Shown: in pieces, positions 24,336 to 29,354 of the stretch | How the letters are laid out: the number at the start of each line of letters is the position of its first letter | Numbering within the stretch: the first letter of the stretch is position 1 | Assembly: GCF_949287625.1 (NCBI RefSeq) | Contig: NZ_CASEGO010000026.1 | Location: forward strand, 1 to 29,354 | Source of the DNA: an uncultured Brachyspira sp. | GTDB lineage: Bacteria; Spirochaetota; Brachyspiria; Brachyspirales; Brachyspiraceae | Length of the DNA stretch: 29,354 nucleotides | Direction: 5' to 3' | The notes under the pieces: model-generated | Told to the model about the DNA's origin: nothing | The model's database searches: none | What the model saw: only the letters and a program-made list of their open reading frames with translations | Translations under genes and position numbers: made by a program

Positions 24336-25643
24336 ATGAAGATATGCGTTATAGGTACTGGATATGTTGGTTTAGTTGTAGGGGCTTGTTTTGCAGAGAT
24401 GGGAAATTTTGTTATATGTGTTGATAATGATGAAGAGAAATTAAAAAAATTAAATAATGGTATTATACCAATATATGAGCCAGGATTAGAAGATTTGATT
24501 AAATTTAATGTTGGAGAGAAAAGACTTTCATTTAGTTCTGATTTAGAAATAGCTGTTAAGAAATCTTTAATATGTTTCATAGCTGTTGGTACTCCTCAAG
24601 GAGAAGACGGTTCTGCTGATATGAAATATGTTTATACTGTGGCAGAACAAATAGGTAAAGCATTAAATGGATACAAGGTTATTGTGGATAAATCAACTGT
24701 TCCAGTAGGTACTGCAGAAAAAGTTACTGAAATAATAAAAAATAATGCAAAAGAAGAGTTTAAAAATGAATTTGATGTTGTATCTAATCCTGAATTTTTA
24801 AAACAAGGTGCTGCTGTTGAGGATTCATTAAAACCAGATAGAATAGTAATTGGTTCTAATTCTGAAAGAGCTACTAAAATAATGTATGAACTCTATTCTG
24901 CTTTTCTAAGAACTGGAAATCCTGTTATAACTATGGATGTTAAATCTGCTGAAATGACTAAATATGCTGCTAATTCTTTTTTAGCTGTTAAGATTTCATA
25001 TATCAATGAGATAGCAAATATATGCGAAAAAGTAGGTGCAAATGTTGATATGGTAAGGCTTGGAATGGCAGCTGACCGACGTATAGGAAGTCAGTTTTTA
25101 TTTCCTGGTTTAGGTTATGGCGGGAGCTGTTTTCCTAAGGATGTAAAAGCATTATTAAATACTGCCAAAGCAAATGGATGTGAATATGATATATTAAAAT
25201 CTGCTGATTCTGTTAATTTTAAACAGAGAGAGATATTTGTGAAAAAAATAGAGAAATATTATAACAATGATATAAAAGGAAAAACCTTTGCCGTTTGGGG
25301 GCTTGCTTTTAAACCTAATACTAATGATATGAGAGAAGCACCTGCTATTACTATTATTAATGCTTTGCTTAATAAAGGGGCTAATATTAAAGCTTATGAT
25401 CCTAAAGCCATGGAAACTGCCAAAATTATATTTGGAGATAAAGTTATATATTCAAATTCTTCTTATGATGCTTTAGAAAATGCAGATGCATTACTTCTTT
25501 TAACAGAATGGAATGAATTTAGACGTCCTGATTTTAATAGAGTTAGAGACCTATTAAAAGATAATGTTGTTTTTGATGGAAGAAACATATACGATAAAAA
25601 TGTTTTAGCAGAAAGAGGCTTGAAATATATTAGAATAGGATAA
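24336..25643 (+). CDS. ugd: UDP-glucose 6-dehydrogenase
   Basis: Oxidises UDP-glucose to UDP-glucuronate with two NAD, supplying uronic acid for capsule, lipooligosaccharide or other glycans. The N-terminal NAD site is GTGYVGLVVGACFAEMG, the catalytic Cys is Cys265 in GGSCFPKD, and the C-terminal domain has WGLAFKPNTNDMREAP. At 435 residues it has full length and appears intact. AAGGAG precedes the ATG. It is the second gene of a two-gene unit with the GT8 fusion and is followed by the terminator at 25669-25711, so UDP-glucuronate may feed the neighbouring transferases. Confidence 0.96.
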   Translation: MKICVIGTGYVGLVVGACFAEMGNFVICVDNDEEKLKKLNNGIIPIYEPGLEDLIKFNVGEKRLSFSSDLEIAVKKSLICFIAVGTPQGEDGSADMKYVYTVAEQIGKALNGYKVIVDKSTVPVGTAEKVTEIIKNNAKEEFKNEFDVVSNPEFLKQGAAVEDSLKPDRIVIGSNSERATKIMYELYSAFLRTGNPVITMDVKSAEMTKYAANSFLAVKISYINEIANICEKVGANVDMVRLGMAADRRIGSQFLFPGLGYGGSCFPKDVKALLNTAKANGCEYDILKSADSVNFKQREIFVKKIEKYYNNDIKGKTFAVWGLAFKPNTNDMREAPAITIINALLNKGANIKAYDPKAMETAKIIFGDKVIYSNSSYDALENADALLLLTEWNEFRRPDFNRVRDLLKDNVVFDGRNIYDKNVLAERGLKYIRIG

Positions 25644-25668
25644 TAAAATATAATTTTTACTAAAAAAT

Positions 25669-25711
25669 ATACAACCTATGCAGCTGTATAAAATATAAAC
25701 ATAGGTTGTAT
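25669..25711. terminator. Bidirectional terminator after ugd
   Basis: Perfect 12-bp arms (25669-25680 and 25700-25711), a 19-base loop and T-rich runs on both sides. It can end ugd on the plus strand and the glycosyltransferase group on the minus strand. The right arm belongs to the 98-bp repeat. Confidence 0.8.
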
Positions 25712-25796
25712 TTTTTTGTGTTTTGAATTATTATGAATATATATGTAATCTTTGCATATTAATTCATGGTCTGGTCTGGTCTGGTCTGGTCTGGTC
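25699..25796 (+). repeat. 98-bp direct repeat, copy 1
   Basis: Identical base for base to 29257-29354, the last bases of the window, so the true repeat may be longer. It contains the right arm of a terminator hairpin, a T7 run, a 50-base AT spacer and most of the GGTCT array. The two copies bracket the leftward glycosyltransferase and radical SAM genes. Confidence 0.95.
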
Positions 25797-25797
25797 T
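25768..25797 (+). repeat. (GGTCT)6 pentanucleotide array
   Basis: Six perfect units, read as AGACC on the minus strand, where they lie inside the tail of the broken GT2 frame. Units of five bases change the reading frame with every gain or loss, so slippage here would change the C-terminal end. Confidence 0.95.
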
Positions 25798-26053
25798 CTA
25801 TTCTAAATTTAGATCTAAAATTATATCTCCATTTCTTTATAGGTATCCACCATGATAATGAATATATGAAATTATTATACTTTGAACTAAAATATTTTAT
25901 ATAGTGAATATTTTGATTTTGAATATCTTTTAAAATAGATATATCCATAGTCTTTTTATTATATATGATATTAACTTATAATCTTCATAATCTCTAGCTA
26001 TTTTAAATAAAATAAATCTTTCATAATCTTCGTTTGATATATTATCATTATTA

Positions 26054-26974
26054 TTAACTTCTAATATTATGAATATATTTATAAATTTCTTTTTTATTAT
26101 CCATAATATCAAAATTATATTTTAATCCGCAAAAAATTCTAGGAGTTATATACTGAACTAATTCTGAATTTTTATTGTAACAATAATCAAATAAATCTTT
26201 CATTCTCTCTATAACAGCAATAATTCTATTTATATCATTATTAGTTGCCCCCATAAATGAATTGTTTCTAAATCTATGGAAATATTCTACTCTATGGTTA
26301 TATGAAGCTTTAGGGTTATTATATAATAGTTTATAAAAGAAATTAAAATCATTTATATGATCTTTTAAATTTTCTATGTAACTAAAATATAAATTATTTT
26401 TTAATATAAATTCTCGTTTTACAATTTTATTCCAAGGTGAAATATCAATATTTTTATAATTACCAATATTTAAATTTTTTATTGAAAAATTAATGTCTCC
26501 TTCTATTATATTTTTATCATATAATACATTATTTTTTAAGTTAGTAATTATATTATCATATTCTATTCTGTAGTCTCCCCCTAATTTATCATCATAAAAT
26601 ACGGATACAATATTAGAAGTTTGGGTTATATCTGAATTATATTTAATGGCCGTATTATATAATTCATAAAGAAAATTGTTAGATATATAATCATCAGAAT
26701 CTAAAAGATAAATATACTCTCCTTTAGACAAATCTAAACCTAAATTAATACTTCTTGATTGTCCTAAATTAGTATTATTTTTAATAATTGTAATTCTATT
26801 ATCGATAGATTTATAATGCTGTAAAATATTGTATGTATTATCACTACTGCAATCATCTATACATATAATTTCTATATCTCTTAAACTTTGATTAATTACA
26901 GTTTCTAAACATTGTTCAATAAATTTTTGCATATTATATGCTGTAATTATTACGCTAACTTTAATATTATTCAT
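26054..26974 (-). CDS. Family 2 glycosyltransferase, C-terminally truncated
   Basis: A 306-residue GT2 enzyme expected to transfer a nucleotide-activated sugar. The GT-A fold is complete: VSVIITAYN at the start, CIDDCSSDNT, NLGQSRSINLGLDLSKGEYI in outline and the metal-binding LDSDDY. A PWNKIVKREF motif lies further on. The frame opens at 26989, but GGAGG is placed correctly for the ATG at 26974, which overlaps the end of the upstream gene by eight bases. The stop at 26054 is premature relative to the homologous tail that follows in other frames. The catalytic part is probably still functional, but the tail (see 25676-26053) is lost. Confidence 0.85.
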   Translation of the reverse strand: MNNIKVSVIITAYNMQKFIEQCLETVINQSLRDIEIICIDDCSSDNTYNILQHYKSIDNRITIIKNNTNLGQSRSINLGLDLSKGEYIYLLDSDDYISNNFLYELYNTAIKYNSDITQTSNIVSVFYDDKLGGDYRIEYDNIITNLKNNVLYDKNIIEGDINFSIKNLNIGNYKNIDISPWNKIVKREFILKNNLYFSYIENLKDHINDFNFFYKLLYNNPKASYNHRVEYFHRFRNNSFMGATNNDINRIIAVIERMKDLFDYCYNKNSELVQYITPRIFCGLKYNFDIMDNKKEIYKYIHNIRS

Positions 26975-27983
26975 AAAAATTTCCTCCAAAAAATTTTTCT
27001 TTTAAAGAATTTCCATAATATTCTAATATATTTAAAAATGTTTGATAATTAACACCTGTTCTATTAATATCATATAATCTATGATAATTATCATATCCTA
27101 TATCTATAATATCACATATATTATTATTAACTACGTTAATTTTTGTGTTATTTAAAACAGACATTAAAAAAAACCATTTATCATCATCTGTTGGAGCTAG
27201 TTTTTTAAATAATTCTTCATTAAATACATCTTCATGTAAATATTTCTTTTTGAATAATACACCTGCACCAGTAGTAAAATAATTAAGATATGAAGCTTTA
27301 TAACTATTATTTACATTTCTTATGAATTCCCATTGTGTTATAGGTAAAATAGTAGATTTAGTTTTCTTTATTAAAAATGCTCTATGACAATGTATATAAT
27401 TAGGATTATCTAAATATGAATTATATAATTTTTCAAGCCAATTATATGGATAATATATATCATCATCTGCTGTAACAATTATATCATTTGGAAATTCTTT
27501 TAAAGCATATATCAATTTTTTGTAAGAATAAATATTTTTGCAAAATTTAATTTCTAATCCAAATTTTTTTAAATTTAAAATATTAGTAGGAACATCATTT
27601 TCACAATTAGGAAATTCATCATAGCTCAACCATAAAATAATTTTATCTGGTTTTATAGATTGATTTATTATAGAGTATATAACAATATCTATATCATATA
27701 TTCTTTCAGGGTAACTAGTCAAACTAACAATTAATTTTTCTTTTCTAAATTCATGTATTATTTTATTATCTCCCATAGATAATAAGGACATTCTTGCTTT
27801 ACTTCTTATATCAAGTAGAAATAAATATCTATTATTACATTCAATTTTTCTTTCTAAATTATTAATACTATCCATTAATGATTTTTCATTCTCAATTCTG
27901 GAATTTAAAAAATCTCTTAAAGAATTTCTTAGTTTTTTAAATGGTATATACCAAACAATATTATTTATTATATTAAAACACAT
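26967..27983 (-). CDS. Glycosyltransferase, GT-A-like, with N-terminal WYIPFKK segment
   Basis: The 338-residue product has an N-terminal tail IVWYIPFKKLRNSLRD (residues about 9-24), a short helical linker, then a GT-A-like domain: LIVSLTSYPERI, then ILWLSYDEFP, and an IIVTADDDIYYP motif with Asp173-175 as the likely metal site. A TTGAGVLFKKKYL block and an APTDDDKWFF motif follow. This pattern matches glycosyltransferases annotated as of unknown class in polysaccharide loci. The frame opens at 27998, but GGAG sits six bases before the ATG at 27983, so that start is used. It lies 17 bases after the radical SAM gene and overlaps the GT2 start. Confidence 0.82.
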   Translation of the reverse strand: MCFNIINNIVWYIPFKKLRNSLRDFLNSRIENEKSLMDSINNLERKIECNNRYLFLLDIRSKARMSLLSMGDNKIIHEFRKEKLIVSLTSYPERIYDIDIVIYSIINQSIKPDKIILWLSYDEFPNCENDVPTNILNLKKFGLEIKFCKNIYSYKKLIYALKEFPNDIIVTADDDIYYPYNWLEKLYNSYLDNPNYIHCHRAFLIKKTKSTILPITQWEFIRNVNNSYKASYLNYFTTGAGVLFKKKYLHEDVFNEELFKKLAPTDDDKWFFLMSVLNNTKINVVNNNICDIIDIGYDNYHRLYDINRTGVNYQTFLNILEYYGNSLKEKFFGGNFYE

Positions 27984-28000
27984 AAAATACTCCATCATAG

Positions 28001-29185
28001 TTAAACATAAAATTTATTTCTAAAATTATCACGCCACTTTTTAATTGGTATCCACCAAGATATAGAATTTATAAGTTTATTAATTTTATTATCTATAATA
28101 ACTTCTTTGTCAGTAATTTCTTTAATCTGATTCTTTAATTGATTATTTTCTTCATTTAGGATTTTAATTTTACTATAAAAATAAGAATTATAAAATTGAT
28201 TATTATTTCTTATTTTTGTTATATAAGGATTAAGATGACAATTTTCAGAATCAAATATATGATCCTTAAATGTATTATATATATCATACTCATCAGGCAT
28301 TTCTGTTTTTGTATAATGTGTATTCCAATCTCTTAAATTCCAAAAAAAACATTCTGCTGAATATTCTTTTTCTAATTTAACAAATTCTTTAGCATCATTT
28401 AAGTTTACTTTAGATACTACAAAAAATAAAAAAATATTTTCTATTCTATTTTCTTCTTTTAATCGTTTTACAAATTTCAAGTTATCTATTAATACGTTAA
28501 AATTTCCACCTAAAACTATTTTATCATATGTATCCTTTTTAGCAGCATGCATAGAAATTTGAACATATGATAATTTATCGATAATTCCAAGATTATTTAA
28601 CATTGTTTCATTTAATAATAAACCATTTGTATGCAAATCAAATTTAATATTTGGATATTCTTTAACTATCATTTTTATTAAATTTTTAGTATGTCTACTA
28701 GAAAAAGGATCTCCACTTCCAATTAAACATACTTTATCTGTATATTTAATAATTGGAAGTATGTATTTTTTAGCTTTTTCATCTAATTCTTCAATATATT
28801 CTTTTGAATTTCTGTAAATATTTTCTCTACAACTTTTACATTTTACATTACAATCATTATCATAGCTTAATTTTATTATGTTTACTTTCTTTAGATTTGT
28901 ATTATAGTCTAACTTAGTAACATATTTTGAATTAAGCATGTATACATTTTCCATTTTATTTGGATTGCATAATTCTAAATTACACATAGAGTAATCACCT
29001 TTTAGACAGTTACTTCTAATAAAAATAGCATTATCTGAGTTTAAAATATCTAAAAAATCCTGTTTATAAATATTTCCAATAGATAATCCCTTTATATATG
29101 GCATACAACATGTTCTAACATCACCATTATAATCTATTTCTAAGTAACCAAATGGTAATTTACAAACTACATTATCAAAATTCAT
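28001..29185 (-). CDS. Radical SAM protein with N-terminal SPASM-like domain
   Basis: The 394-residue protein binds [4Fe-4S] clusters. Cys112, Cys116 and Cys119 form the radical SAM CxxxCxxC motif. Ahead of them, Cys8, Cys26, Cys27, Cys60, Cys68 and Cys73 resemble a SPASM auxiliary-cluster domain, which normally lies at the C-terminus. A GSGDPF segment substitutes for the usual GGE/GGxP. After the barrel comes a coiled-coil-like stretch (about 335-370) and the tail SISWWIPIKKWRDNFRNKF, also found in the GT2 remnant. GGAG precedes the ATG. It is the first gene of the leftward group in the window. A role in modifying a sugar or in making an unusual glycan component fits the context; substrate unknown. 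Confidence 0.85.
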   Translation of the reverse strand: MNFDNVVCKLPFGYLEIDYNGDVRTCCMPYIKGLSIGNIYKQDFLDILNSDNAIFIRSNCLKGDYSMCNLELCNPNKMENVYMLNSKYVTKLDYNTNLKKVNIIKLSYDNDCNVKCKSCRENIYRNSKEYIEELDEKAKKYILPIIKYTDKVCLIGSGDPFSSRHTKNLIKMIVKEYPNIKFDLHTNGLLLNETMLNNLGIIDKLSYVQISMHAAKKDTYDKIVLGGNFNVLIDNLKFVKRLKEENRIENIFLFFVVSKVNLNDAKEFVKLEKEYSAECFFWNLRDWNTHYTKTEMPDEYDIYNTFKDHIFDSENCHLNPYITKIRNNNQFYNSYFYSKIKILNEENNQLKNQIKEITDKEVIIDNKINKLINSISWWIPIKKWRDNFRNKFYV

Positions 29186-29230
29186 ATATACTCCATAATA
29201 TTTAATAATAAATTTATTTTTTAATAAAAA

Positions 29231-29265
29231 AACCTATGCTGCAATTTTATATTGCAACATAGGTT
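29231..29265. terminator. Terminator hairpin at the right repeat
   Basis: Arms AACCTATG and CATAGGTT extended by TGCAA/TTGCA across one mismatch. T7 follows directly on the minus strand, and a T7 run follows on the plus strand after a short gap. It would end a leftward gene located beyond the window. Confidence 0.75.
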
Positions 29266-29354
29266 GTATTTTTTTGTGTTTTGAATTATTATGAATATAT
29301 ATGTAATCTTTGCATATTAATTCATGGTCTGGTCTGGTCTGGTCTGGTCTGGTC
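29257..29354 (+). repeat. 98-bp direct repeat, copy 2 (truncated by window end)
   Basis: Identical to 25699-25796. It includes the right half of the terminator, the spacer and five complete GGTCT units (29326-29350) plus four bases of a sixth, where the window stops. On the minus strand this is the 3' end of the next leftward gene. Confidence 0.95.

Larger units (their letters stand above)
25676..26053 (-). pseudogene. Frameshifted C-terminal part of the GT2 gene
   Basis: Downstream of the GT2 stop, coding continues in two other pieces. The first (about 26060-25945, one frame off) reads ISNEDYERFILFKIARDYEDYK. The second (25948-25676, back in the original frame) reads DISILKDIQNQNIHYIKYFSSKY followed by SWWIPIKKWRYNFRSKF. 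The two shifts compensate, so the ancestral gene ran about 430 codons. The last piece passes through the GGTCT array (as TRPDQ repeats) and the spacer, and stops inside the terminator hairpin. Loss of this tail need not abolish the upstream catalytic domain. Confidence 0.7.

Noticed and set aside
25768..25797. Pentanucleotide array considered as CRISPR or as an origin iteron
   Set aside because: Units are five bases without spacers, there are no cas genes, and no replication gene is near.
28001..29185. Radical SAM protein considered as a RiPP maturase
   Set aside because: No short precursor gene is seen beside it, and it sits among glycosyltransferases and shares their tail.

Overview
The window is very AT-rich and reads like a Brachyspira (intestinal spirochaete) chromosome. 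Coding regions use mostly A/T-ending codons, intergenic DNA is extremely AT-rich, and short GC-rich repeat patches sit between genes. This assignment is an inference from sequence style and recalled gene content; no search was run.

Left part (1-5500). A repeat-bearing spacer is followed by a leftward group: HPr-like phosphocarrier, GntP-type permease, dUTPase and two paralogous lipoproteins. A strong leftward promoter sits ahead of the HPr gene. A PadR-type regulator is transcribed rightward and ends at an 18-bp perfect hairpin.

Middle part (5526-14253). This is a leftward catabolic cluster of ten genes: cupin, short-chain dehydrogenase, 3-hydroxyacyl-CoA-type dehydrogenase (split by one missing A), cyclase-family hydrolase, BKACE-family beta-keto acid cleavage enzyme, small zinc ribbon, OFA-like MFS transporter, both subunits of an acetoacetate-type CoA-transferase, and a wrecked AtoE short-chain fatty-acid transporter. 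An HxlR-type regulator is divergent from it. The shared intergenic region holds palindromic sites about two helical turns apart and a second motif overlapping the operon -35 box. A plausible flow is: hydroxy acid to beta-keto acid, then BKACE with acetyl-CoA gives acetoacetate plus an acyl-CoA, then the CoA-transferase activates acetoacetate. The true substrate is unknown.

Centre right (14919-22021). A 1942-residue double-length UvrA carries four ABC ATPase modules. Its second copy has an altered first zinc site and a diverged UvrB-binding region. A convergent lipoprotein with a DUF3298-like C-terminus follows.

Right part (22437-29354). This is a surface-glycan locus. Rightward: a DUF4422-GT8 fusion glycosyltransferase and UDP-glucose 6-dehydrogenase. 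Leftward: a radical SAM/SPASM protein, a GT-A-like glycosyltransferase and a GT2 glycosyltransferase whose C-terminus is frameshifted. The leftward genes are bracketed by a direct repeat, identical over at least 98 bp, made of half a terminator hairpin, a spacer and a GGTCT pentanucleotide array. Three different proteins in this cassette share a short Trp/basic WWIPIKKWR-like segment. The cassette looks built for recombination and possibly for slippage at the array, and is the most unusual part of the window.
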